From: Verrucomicrobiota bacterium
GTDB lineage: Bacteria > Verrucomicrobiota > Verrucomicrobiia > Limisphaerales > J093
Length of the DNA stretch: 64,000 nucleotides
NCBI GenBank assembly: GCA_027493615.1
Contig: JAOSKK010000002.1
Span: 1 to 64,000 of the forward strand
Direction of reading: 5' to 3'
In this document: positions 1 to 10,206 of the stretch, in pieces
Numbering within the stretch: the stretch's first letter is position 1
How the letters are laid out: each line of letters begins with the position of its first letter
Position numbers and translations under genes: made by a program
Notes under the pieces: model-generated
Database searches by the model: none
The model's input: only the letters and a program-made list of their open reading frames with translations
What the model was told of the DNA's origin: nothing

Positions 1-3000
1 GCGAGGTCCAGGTGTCGAGGCTGTCCGAGAATTCCAGCTCGTAGTCTCTGCCGTTGCCAGCACAAGAGGCAAGCCGGCCTTCGCCCAGGGCCCGAGGGCG
101 GCGGTTCGGTCACGGTCAACATCTGGTTGAGCGGCACATTCCTGAGTTCCTGGTCCGTGCCCGAGGGCCATTCGATGTGGACCAGGTCGGCCCGGACGGC
201 GTTGCCCAGACCGAAGTGGGTGATGAGATGGTATTGGCCAGATGTCGCCGCCGGAGATACGTCGCGACGCTGCCAGTGGCTGCGGCCGTAGCGCCGGGCT
301 TGGAACGCTCACCTCGGCACCGACGCTATCCTGGTTGACACGGTGCCGACCAGCTTGATCCGCAGCCAGGTGTTGCTGCTGCCGTTGTTGCGGTACATGA
401 AGCTGGGTGTTCGTGTGATCCCGTTGTCGTCGCCAGCAGTGATGTAAAGGTCCAGGAACCCGTCGTTATTGTAGTCGAACCATAGCCCATTATACGGCTG
501 CCCTGCCGCGGCTCGCGGCGACGCTGCAGCCGTGGTCCCGCTGTCACGGGGGTCATCGCCCCGGTGCCGAAGAGCGCTTTATCGATGCCTGTTAGGAGGG
601 TCCAGCCAGCCGTCGTTGTCGTAATCCGCCCAGACCGCGGAGTTGTGGACGCCCTGGATGGTCACGCCGGTCTTGGCTGGTTCGAGGAGACCTTCGCCGA
701 GATTGCGATAGAAGTGGCTGATGCTGACAGGGGACGCCGCGCAGAGGTCCAGGCGTCCATCGTTGTCATAGTCGCCCCAGGCACCGGCGAGCGCCCGCCG
801 GGTGGGTGGGATGGAGACCGCGGTGAAGCACCCTGGCCATTGTTGTGGTACAAATAGCTCGAGCCCTGATCGTCAGCGTCAGCGCAAAACAGGTCCAGGG
901 CGCCGTCGTCGTCGTAATCCGCCCAGAGCGCGCCGCCCCACATGCGGGCGGTGGGGAGCCTGCACGCTGCCTGGGTGGTCATGCGGGTGAAGGTGCGGTC
1001 GCCGTTGTTGCGGAGCAGGTGGCCGCTGTACGAGCCGTAGAGGTCCAGGAATCCATCCTGGTCATAGTCCGCCACCGCGATGCTCCAGGACTCGCCAAGT
1101 TGGAGTTGGCGGGCGGTGAAGGTGCCGTGGCCGTCACCGAAGTAAACCGACGCGGGCTGGTCGGCGCGCTGGCTGACAAAGTCCTGGTGCCCGTCGTTGT
1201 CGAAATCTCCCCAAAGCCCCCAACTATAACCCTGCCCAGTATTCCAAGGGATATCCGGCACGGTCGTGAAGGTGCCATCGCCGTTGTTCCGGTACACGGC
1301 ACTCTGACTGGCCGGGTAGCGCAGGACGGCCAGATCCGGGTTGCCGTCGTTGTCGTAGTCCCCGCAGGAGCTGATCCAGGAGCATCCCCGTTCGGTGGCC
1401 GCCGCCCCGTCCGTGATCTTCGTGAACTGGGTGTCGATGGTCAGGTAGGCGTGGTTTGTTGCCGTGCGGGTGTCGTCCGCCGCCGTCACGACGAGACTAT
1501 AGCGCCCCTGCTGGGCGGCTTGCAGGTTGGTCAGCGTCAAGGTCCGCTTGGTTTCGCCGGCCAGGTCCACCCCGTTGAACTGCCATTGGTAGGTGCCGGC
1601 TCCGAGCGCGTTTGTGAGGGTCACCGATCCGCCCAAGCTGGCGCTCGGTCGGGGCGGCCGGATGCGGAGGCTCTCGGTGACCATCAGCACGCGGTCCACC
1701 TTTTGGTCTCTCAGTTCCTGCACATTGCCCGAGGGCCATTCGATGCGGACGAGCTCCGCCACCGTGGCGTCGCCGAGGCCGAAGTGGGCTTCGAGTTCCT
1801 GGATGACCGTGCCGGCGCTGATGTCGCGCCGCTGGCGGACGCTCTTCCCGCCCAGGGTCGCTTGGACGGTGATCCGGGCGCCGATGCCGTGGCTGTTGGA
1901 TGCCGTACCCTTGAGCCGGATCTTGAGCCAGTGCCGGCCGTTGCCGTTGTTCTGGTAGAGCAGGTTGCCCGAGCTGTTGAGTTTGGCCACGAAGAGGTCC
2001 AGGGTGCCGTTGTTGTCGTAGTCCGCCCACGCGGCTGACTTGGTCGTGCTGCCGGTGTCCCTAACCGGACTGCCGGTGGTGATCTCCTCGAAGTTCCCGT
2101 CGCCCAGGTTGTGGAAGAGCCGACCGGGGGCGAGCATGAACAGGTCCAGCCAACCGTCATTGTCGTAGTCACCCCAGGTCGGGATGCCCCAGTTCCCGCC
2201 GGCGGTGGCCAAGGCGGCGGGACTGCCCTGCCAGTGAGCGAAGGTGCCGTCGCCGTTGTTGACGAGGAAGACACCTGAATGGGGGTCTCTTCCGGCGGAG
2301 ATGAGGTCCAGGTCCCCGTCATTGTCGAAGTCGGCCCAGGATCCTCCCGCGCCCATGGGCACACGCCCCTTGAGCACGGCGGTGCTGACGTCCGTGAATC
2401 GGAGTTGGCCGTCGTTGCGATACAGTCTGGCTGGCGACGCTTCCAAAGGCAGGAACACATCCAGGTCACCGTCGTTGTCGTAATCCACGAGCTGATAGCT
2501 TTGCGCCCAATCGGATAGGCGATACATGGGCGTGTTGGTCAGCACGGTGAACTGGCCGTTGCCCAGGTTTCGGAAGGGGGAAAGTGCTCGGCCCTTGCAG
2601 GATGCCATCCAGCCAGCCGTCGTTATCCAGGTCCCCCACGCAGGGGTCGCTGCTTGCCCCTGGAGGCTGACCGGGGGCTGGAACCAGTTGGGGTCCAGCG
2701 GCAGGCGGGTGAACTCACCGCCACCTTGGTTGCACAGGTAGAAGGGGGTCTGTGTTTCGTGCACGCTGAGGAGCAGGTCAAGGTCGCCGTCGTTGTCCGT
2801 GTCCGCCCACGCGCCATAGCCAACGCGGTCAGTCATGGCTTCCCAGGGCCCGGAGGTGACGGCGGTGAAACGGCCCTCGCCCTCGTTGTGGTAGAGGCGT
2901 GTGTTCCTTCCGGTTGCGAAATAGTCCCCGGTCACCACCAAGTCCATGAGGCCATCGCCGTCATAGTCGCCGAAATGACCGCTCCACGAGCTCACGCGGT

Positions 3001-3372
3001 CCGTCGCGACCGGCCCCTTCGGTGAACTTGGTGAACTGCGGGTCCACGTCGAGCGTGGCCGTACGGCTGGTGATCGAGCCGCTGGTGTCGCTGACCACCA
3101 CGTAATAGGCCCCGGCGTTCCCCAGCGTGACGTTGGTGAGGGACAGCCGGCCCTGTGCGGCCGACGGATTGGCGACCGGGTCCAGTGCCGTGTCGTTGAA
3201 CCACCACTGGTAGGTGAGAGGTGAAGCCGCCACGCGAACACTTACCGTGAGTATGGCGGTTGCGCCCAGACTCACCGAGGTGTCCGCGGGTTGGACCCGA
3301 TCTCCGGTTGGGCGAGGCGCTGTAGCCGGCGAAGGCGAGCCACAGGGCTGCCGGGAGGCGAACGATCTTCAT
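1..3372 (-). CDS. Secreted FG-GAP/VCBS repeat protein with Ig-like and ASPIC/UnbV domains (C-terminus beyond window, frameshifted)
   Basis: The gene reads right to left and leaves the window at base 1. It opens with a signal-like segment (MKIVRLPAALWLAFAGYSA). Next come an Ig-like domain (about 3020-3250), VCBS repeats with Asp-rich calcium loops such as DYDNDGDLD (1980-2990), and an ASPIC/UnbV domain with the motif IEWPSG (1700-1930). A second Ig-like domain (1430-1680), more VCBS repeats (400-1380) and a second ASPIC/UnbV domain (110-390) follow. At the left edge the sequence reads YELEFSDSLDTW, like C-terminal domains common in Verrucomicrobiota. Frame changes sit near 3310, 3015, 2655, 2585 and 825. 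The pair at 2655/2585 compensate each other and hide one VCBS loop (GDLDNDGWLDG). Such proteins are exported and form propeller-like folds; the ligand is unknown. Sequence indels look likelier than true decay. Confidence 0.8.
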
Positions 3373-3634
3373 GCTTGGCCTTTCAGGTTCGGGACCAACA
3401 ACCTGGCAGCCACCGGGTGGCGGCGGACAGCGCCCCAGGCGCTGGTGCCCACCACCCTGACCACGCAGGTCTGAGGTCCGCTACCTGCCTACTACAAGGG
3501 CGGGGTGGATTTCTTAGCACGCTTTCTTGCTCGCACAGGGTCCACGCCCGTGATATGCCCTCGCCGCAATCTCCCTTCCGGCCGCGACAGCCGGGGGACA
3601 GGGCCCAGGTAGTCCCGCGGCGCGGAGGACGGAC

Positions 3635-4385
3635 ATGGCGCGCGAGCAGGATCAGTCCAGCGGGGCGAACCCGACGGCGGCGCACTTCGCGACGACGCAC
3701 TGGAGCCTCGTGTTCGCCGCCGGGCGCGGCGGGTCGAGCGAAGCCCGGGAGGCGATGGCGGATCTGTGCCGGATCTACTGGTACCCCTCTACGCCTACGC
3801 CCGGTGCCAGGCGCCACCGCCGATGCGGCGCAGGACCTGACCCAGGGTTCTTCGCGCATCTCTTGGCGCACGACCTGGTGGCGTCGGCCGACGCGGCCCG
3901 GGGGCGGTTCCGGTCCTTTCTGCTGCGGTGCCTTCAGAACTTCGCGGCCAGCGAACACGCCCGGGCCACGCGGGTGAAGCGGGGCGGGGACGACCGTTGC
4001 CTCGCTGGATGCGCCGGGGGCCGAGCAGCGATTCGCCCGTGAACTGGCTGATCATCGCGATCCCGAACGGCTCTACGAACGGCAGTGGGCGTTGGCCGTG
4101 ATCGAGGAGGCATTGCGGCAATTGCGCGAGTCCTTCGTCGCCGCGGGTCGGGAGCGGATCTTCGATTTGTTGGCCCCGCGGCTGTCCGGAGAGCGGGACG
4201 TGGTGCCGGCCGCGGAAGTGGCGCGGGAACTGGGGACGACCGAAGGCACGGTGAACGTGATGGTGCACCGGCTGCGACGGCGCTATCGCGAGCTGTTGTC
4301 GGCGGTGGTGCTGCGGACGGTGGACAATCCCACGGAGGTGGAGGAGGAGCTGCGCTATCTGCTGCGGGTGCTGCAAGGGCCGTGA
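3635..4385 (+). CDS. RNA polymerase ECF-type sigma factor (frameshifted)
   Basis: The protein begins with THWSLVFAAGRG, SEAREAMADLCRIYWYP and, after a shift near 3785, LYAYARCQ. This is the start typical of the large ECF sigma group of Planctomycetes and Verrucomicrobia. Region 2 continues as DAAQDLTQG and FFAHLLAHDL. A C-terminal region 4 helix-turn-helix follows (VARELGTTEGTVNVMVHRLRRRYREL), which would bind the -35 element. Four frame changes (about 3785, 3815, 3850, 3990) break the reading, all near short G/C runs. Corrected length is about 250 residues, normal for the group. It lies directly upstream of a Ser/Thr kinase gene on the same strand. In these phyla ECF factors are often paired with kinases, so control by that kinase is plausible but not shown. 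Confidence 0.82.
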
Positions 4386-4533
4386 ACCGCGGCCGCCACG
4401 CAAAGCGGCGCTGAAGCGCAACGCACTCCAAACGCTTCGCGCCGTGCCGCATCTTGGGCGGGAGGTGAAGCACTTGGCCCCTTGGAACATGCCTCGGGCG
4501 CTGAGCCGATCCGAGAGACCCACGTCACTCCCC

Positions 4534-4640
4534 CTGTGGTGCGGGCTTCCAGCCTGCACCCTCCGCGGTTCATGGTCACTGAGCAGGCCCGACCGGAACA
4601 GGACGCTTCCCTTGAGCTTTGAACTTTGAACTTTGCGCTT
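4534..4640 (+). repeat. Dispersed intergenic element, copy 1 (second copy at 30185)
   Basis: The 317-base gap between the sigma factor and kinase genes holds about 107 bases that match 30185-30306 in the same orientation. The shared parts are TGTGGTGCGGGCTTCC, GCCTGCACCCT, CGGTTCATGG, GAGCAGG and GGACGCTTCC, followed by a short-period repeat (here units of about 7 bases, CTTTGAA). The first 30 bases form a hairpin-prone core (GTGCGGGC / GCCTGCAC). By eye the copies are about 80% identical. The rest of the gap shows nothing recognisable. Confidence 0.7.
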
Positions 4641-4702
4641 CTCGCCTCGCTAAGAAAGCGCACCCTTCCCCGTAGATACCCGTTGGACCGAACTGCCCAG
4701 CG

Positions 4703-7700
4703 ATGAGCCATCCCCAGCCACAATGTCCGCGCTGTGGAGCGGGGCTTTCGCCCGACACCGCCAGCGGGCTTTGTCCCACGTGCCTCCTCGAGAACGTCCT
4801 CAACGAGCCGGAGTCGCCGCCAGCCGAACCGGCGGAGGTGGACGAGAAGGTGTTGGCGGCGGCGGGCCTGGTCGCCGCCCCCGTCAGTGCCAGCGGTGGA
4901 CCGGTTCGGCGACTACCGGCTGGAGGGGGAGATCGGGCGCGGGGGCATGGGGATCATCTACCGGGCGCACCAGCTCAGCCTGAACCGGGACGTGGCCCTG
5001 AAGATGATCCTGGCCGGGCCACTCAACTCGAGTGACTTCGCCCGGCGGCTGCGGGTCGAGGCGGAGGCGGCGGCGCGGTTGGACCACCCGCACATCGTGC
5101 CGATCTACGAGGTGGGGGAGCATGAGGGCCAGCCCTTCTACGCGATGCGGCTGGTCGAGGGTCTCAACCTGGCGCAGGCGCTCAAGGCGGGGCCCTTCGA
5201 GCCGCGGGCGGCGGCCACGCTGCTGGTGACGGTGGCGCAGGCGGTACAACACGCCCATGAACGCGGGGTGCTGCACCGGGACTTGAAGCCCTCGAACATC
5301 CTGTTGGATGCCGCGGGCCAACCGCACGTGAGCGACTTCGGGCTGGCGAAGTTCGTGCATCAGGACAGTTCGCTGACCCTGAGCCACACGGCGCTGGGTA
5401 CCCCGAGCTACATGGCGCCGGAACAGGCGGCGGGCGGGAGCAAGACGGTGACGACGGCAGCGGACGTCTACAGCCTGGGGGCCATCCTGTACGAGCTGCT
5501 AACCGGGCACCCGTTGTTCCGGGCGGAGACGCCGCTGGAAGCGATCCGAAACATCCTGGAGCGCGAGCCCGAACGGCCCAGTCGGGTCAATCCGCGGGTG
5601 CCGCGGGACCTGGAGATCATCTGCTTGAAGTGCCTGCAGAAGGAGCCGGGGCGGCGGTACGGCTCGGCCGGGGCGTTGGCGGAGGATCTGGCGCGGTGGC
5701 TGGAATCGCGGCCGATCCGAGCCCGACCCACCGGGTGGATCGAGCGGGGATGGCTGTGGTGTCGGCGCAAGCCGGCGTTGGCCGCGTTGGCGGGGGCCTT
5801 GGTGGTGACGCTGGTGGTGGCGTCGGTGGTGGCGGCATGGCGGATCGCGGTGGCGCGGGGGCACCAGCGACGCGAGGCCTACTACGCGGCGGTGGCGCTG
5901 GCGGACCGGTTCATCGAGGACGGCAGCCCGCATCGCGCGATGGAGCTCCTCCTCCAGTGTCCGGAAGAACTGCGCCATTGGGAGTGGGGTTACCTGGTAG
6001 GCCAATGCCATCAGGAAGTGCTGAGCATTTCGGCGCACGCGCGGCTGACCGGCTACCCGTTCTCCAGCATTCGGGCGGTGGCGTTCGACGCCCCGGGCGA
6101 ACGCCTGGTCACCTTGGGGCAGAGCGGCCAGTTGAAGGTGTGGGGCGCCCACGACGGCGCGGCGCTCTGGAGCGTGGGCGAGAGCAACGCCCCGGTCACG
6201 CAGTGGGTGCTGCACCCCCGGGTGCCGGAGCTGCTCTTCTGCCAGACCAACGGCTTGCTCCGACGTGTCCCCTTGGCGGATCCGCGCGACCTGCCGGTAC
6301 CGCCGCTGGCGACGGAGGCCGGCCCGGTGAGCAGTCTGGCCTATGCGCCGGACGGAACCACGGCGGCCAGCGTGACCCGCCAGGGCCGCGTCACGCTCTG
6401 GGACACGGCCACCGCCCGGGTGCGCTGGCAGGTGTCGCTGGAGCCGGCGCAAGGGGGAAGAGGTCGCGCTGCGGGAAGCGGCGACGGGCGTGGACCAGAA
6501 CGCGGACGTGACCGGCCTCCCCCGGTTGTTCTTCGACTCCGGCGGGCGACGCCTCATCGTGCAGGGACTGGTCACCGCCTGGTGGCTGGCGATGGACTCG
6601 GGGGCGGTGTTGGCGTCCCGGGAACTGGACCCCCTCACGCACTGGGGGCTCTGGGTCGCGCCCGACGGCGAGAGCGTCGTGACCCTGGGCATTGGCGGCG
6701 AACTCGAGCTGTTTGCGGGCGGCGAACCGGGCCGGAAGCTGGGCACGATCCTCACCGGTCTGGGGGCGTTCCAACGGCAGGTCGCCTTCAGTCCCGACAG
6801 CCGCTACTTCTACACCGGCGGCGATGCCGGCACGGCCCGGGTCTATGCGCTGCCCGGCGGTGAGGAGGTCCGGGTCCTCACTGGCCACGTGTTCGGCGGC
6901 CGGTTCAGCCCGGACGGCGGCCGATTGGCCGTCTATGGTTCCCGGCGGTTCGTGTCGGTGTTGAACCTGGAACGTGCGAACCAGGATCTGACCTTGCGGG
7001 GACACCTGATGACCGTCGGGCTGGCCGCGTTCTCGTCGGACGGAAGGCGGTTGGCGACGGCGGACTGGGACGGCGGTGTGAAGGTGTGGAGCGCCCTGCC
7101 GGGACGATCGGTCTGGCCGGTGGGCCTCTGGCCGAAAGCCACGGCGGCCAGCGCGGATGGTCGCTGGGCGTTGGGCTGCATCAGTTACGGCGACTTGCAG
7201 GTGTGGGACACGGCCAGCGGGACGCTGGCGCGAGCCATTCCCGCCCGCTGGAGCCAGCCCTACCTGGCGGATTTCAGCCCGAACAACCGGTGGGTGGTCA
7301 CGACGTCGACGGATCCCATCGGTCGGGTGTGGGACGTGAGCACGGGGCAGTTGGTGGGCGCACTCCTGGGCGGCAGCAACGTCATGTTCGTGGCGCGCTT
7401 CAGCCCGGACGGCCGCTGGATTGCCTCGGTGGACACGGGCGGCGTGGTAAGCCTGTGGGAGGTGCCCTCCTTCCACCGGCGTTGGTCGGTCGCCTCAGGG
7501 CTGCATTCTTATTACGGGCTCGCCTTCAGCCCGTCCTCCGATCGCCTTGTGCTGACGGGTGGGTCCGGTCAGCCGCTGCTGCTGGATCTGCCGTCGGGTC
7601 GCCAGACCTGGCTGCCGGTCGAGGCCCCGGGCTTCTGGTCGGTCGCTTTCAGCCCCGACGGTCGCTGGCTCGCGTTCACCAGCCCCGACGGGGTCCTGCG

Positions 7701-8806
7701 CCTGCTCGACGCCACCACCTGGCGGCTGGTCACGAGCAGCCGGAGTCAGGGACGGACATCCGTTGCCGGGGGGTTCAGTACGGATGGCCGGAGGACCGTC
7801 ATGTCGACCACGGATTCGAGCATCGCCAACTTCGAGGCCGGCTTGCTGCAGATCTGGGACGTCGAGAGCGGGCGCGAACTGCTGGCCCTGGGCGGGCGCT
7901 CGGACTTTTTCGACACGGCACGGTTTGTCGGTCCCGGCAATCGCCAGCTCCTGGCCCCCAACTGGGAGGGGGACCATGTGCCAGTGGGAAGCCTTTCCCT
8001 GGCGGGACCGGGACTACGCACACCTGCCCGGCCCGACCCTCGCCGCGCGCATCCGGGCTTACGCCAGCGATTACTGGCGCGAGCGTCTTCGGCAGGAACA
8101 GGCGGCTGCGGTTCGCCCGGGCCCCGGCGCCCTTCCCGTCGTGGATGATCTCTTCCTGCCCGCGCGCGACCCGCGGTGCGGGCCGGAGCAGCTTGACCTG
8201 GAACGCTGGTACAACGGGCGGCTGGACGGCTGGTTGCACCCGACCTCGAATGATCTGGGGGAAGACTTCACGCTGGCGGCGCTGCCCGCCGGGTGGCAGA
8301 CGCTGCGGGGCATTCGGTTCGACATCCGCGGGGTCGTGGTCACCAAGGCGGTGGAGCGGCGGGGCGGCGGCCTCGCGGAGATCTGGTTGCGGCAACCCGT
8401 CCGCGTGGAAGGCATCGCTGTCGGCCAGCGCGTGCGGCGCCTGCATGTGCTGCAAGCCACCTGCCCCGCGGAGGCCGTGTCCGACGGCACCACGATCGGG
8501 AGTTACGTCTGGCATTATGCGGACGGCACGAGGCACGAGGAACCCATCGTGTATGGACGGGACCTGCGGTACTGGTGGTTGCCGGCCGGCGAAGCGCCGC
8601 AGGACCTCGAGCGCGGGCGGATCGCGTGGGTGGGAGACACGCCGCTGGCGCAGAAAGCCGGCGCGCGCATGCGGCTGTACCTCACCACGTATGACAACCC
8701 GTACCCCGAACGTGAGGTCAGCCATCTGGACTTCACCTCCCGGGTGCTTCCCTCGGCGCCCTTCGTCGTGGCCCTGACCGTCGAACGCAATGGGGTCAAA
8801 CATTGA
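4703..8806 (+). CDS. Serine/threonine protein kinase with N-terminal zinc ribbon and C-terminal WD40 propeller (frameshifted)
   Basis: A corrected protein of about 1,365 residues. It starts with a CPRCGAGL...CPTCL zinc ribbon. After a frame change near 4890 comes a Hanks-type kinase domain: glycine loop GEIGRGGMGIIYRA, VALK lysine, catalytic HRDLKPSNILL, DFGLAKF and GTPSYMAPEQ. One membrane helix follows (ALAALAGALVVTLVVASVVAAW, about 5780-5845), so the kinase is cytoplasmic and the rest probably periplasmic. WD40-like repeats (FSPDGR...V.LWD) run from about 6070 to 7900, with frame changes near 6455 and 7975. The last 270 residues form a domain seen at the end of related Verrucomicrobia proteins. 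The final residues NGVKH and the stop codon come from the palindrome at 8788-8885. It probably signals with the ECF sigma factor upstream. Confidence 0.88.
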
Positions 8807-8885
8807 CATTTGACATTCTCTCAACCCCACAACGCCTGCCAGCCGCTCGGCAGGAATTGTCAAATGTCAATGTTTGACCCCATTG
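8788..8885. repeat. 98-bp palindromic element with 27-bp perfect inverted arms
   Basis: The arms at 8788-8814 and 8859-8885 are exact reverse complements over 27 bases, beginning CAATGGGGTCAAACATTGAC. The match continues a few bases inward with one gap. The 44-base spacer contains a smaller hairpin, CTGCC-agccgctc-GGCAG. The left arm supplies the last five codons and stop of the kinase gene. The layout resembles REP/REPIN or MITE-like sequences mobilised by IS200-like (Y1) transposases, but no transposase gene is nearby. It could also act as a transcription terminator. Confidence 0.85.
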
Positions 8886-9226
8886 ACTTCAGTGGCATTG
8901 ACGGGCCGGCTGTGTTTCAAGCGTTCGTGGTAAGCACGGGATTCGTTGGTCCGGCCCAGGACCCGGTAGCGCACGCTCCAACTGATCAGGGCCTCTGGGC
9001 CAGCACCAATCGCATGTGCACCATCGAACACTCGTCCGACTTGCTGAGCTGGAAGAGTCGCGCGAACCCCATGGGCCCGACTCCTTTGGCGCCCGCCTTT
9101 TCAGCCGCCGTGTTCCGCCGGTTTGGTTTCCCCTGTCGGCTCCCAGCAGGGCCACAGCGAGCCTGCCCGCACCAACTGTCAGCTCGACAGTCTTGCCGCC
9201 GGCAGGACAATGTGCGCCACTGCTGA
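8886..9226 (+). pseudogene. Possible remnant of a secreted protein C-terminus
   Basis: The 386 bases between the palindrome and the ROK gene hold no intact gene. One frame reads STNRMCTIEHSSDLLSWKSR (about 9000-9060). This resembles the Y-x-IE-x-S-x-DL-x-x-W motif that closes many secreted Verrucomicrobiota proteins. No start codon with upstream coding signal is visible and the rest of the frame looks non-coding. It may be a decayed gene tail separated from its body by the palindrome. Weak evidence. Confidence 0.3.
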
Positions 9227-9271
9227 GAGGGGGCGCGGCGTCCCGCCTGCGTCCCCTCCGAACATCCGGAC

Positions 9272-10205
9272 GTGAGCACCAGTCTGCAGACCCCACCCGC
9301 CATCGGGGTGGACATCGGCGGCACGAAGATGGCCGTGGCGGCCGTCGATCGTCACGGCACCCGCCTCGCCCAAACCACCCTGCCCACCGAGGCGTCACTC
9401 GGTTTCGACCGGGCCGTCAGCCGCCTGATCGAGGCCATCAGCACCGTCACAATCCAGGCCGGTGGCTCACCCGACCACCTGCGTGGCATCGGCATCGGTT
9501 GCGCCGGACCCGTCGATCCCGCCCGCGGTCTGATCAACAACCCCTATACGCTGACCGGGTGGGATCGGTGCGACATCGTGACTCCGCTCCACGCCCGGTT
9601 TGGCGTCCCGGTCTGGCTCGAAAACGATGCCGACGCCGCCCTTCTGGGTGAGTGTTTCGCCGGCGCGGGCCGCGACCTCGACCCGGTGGTGCTCCTGACT
9701 TTCGGCACCGGCATTGGGGGCGCCGCAATGGTGCGGGGAGCGCTCTATCGCGGGGCCAATGGGGAGCACCCCGAACTGGGCCATATCCCGGTGCTTCCCG
9801 ACGGTCCAGCATGTTATTGCGGGCACCGGGGCTGCCTCGAGTCCCTCGCCTCGGGCACGGCCCTGGCCGATGCGGGGCGGCCGCACGGTTGGGGAGGACG
9901 CGCGCGCGGTCTTCGCGGCGGCGGATGGCGGGGCGGCAGCGGCGCAGACCATCGTGGACCGCGCCCTCAAGGCTGCTGCCCTGGCGGCCTGGACCCTTTT
10001 TCACACTTTCCTGCCCCAGAGACTTCTTCTGGGCGGCGGCATGATGGTGGACCATTACGACCGCTTTGCGGCGGCGATGAACCGGCGCCTGGCCCCCGCG
10101 ACCCAGTTCACCCGCTCGGCCGTCAGCATCGCGCGGGCCCAACTGGGCAACGACGCCGGGGTGGTCGGCGCTGCGGCGCGCGCCTGGGCCAAACAACCGT
10201 CCTGA
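9272..10205 (+). CDS. ROK family sugar kinase (frameshifted)
   Basis: About 310 residues with the ROK/ASKHA layout. The N-terminal phosphate-binding motif is GVDIGGTKMAVA. The nucleotide and sugar sites follow (CAGPVDP, NDADAALLGE, FGTGIGGAAMVRGALYRG), then EHPELGHIPV. The ROK zinc-binding signature CYCGHRGCLES is intact. A frame change near 9880, in a GGGG run, joins ASGTALAD to the C-terminal half ending LGNDAGVVGAAARAW. Family members phosphorylate glucose or other hexoses in the cytoplasm, or act as repressors. There is no N-terminal helix-turn-helix, so a kinase is more likely. The GTG start follows the remnant region. The gene converges on the pseudopilin gene with one base between them. 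Confidence 0.88.
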
Positions 10206-10206
10206 C

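Noticed and set aside
845..2038. 397-codon plus-strand frame over the VCBS gene
   Set aside because: The opposite strand encodes regular VCBS loops and ASPIC/UnbV motifs. The plus-strand repeats (VVVVIRP and similar) are the complement of those Asp-rich loops.
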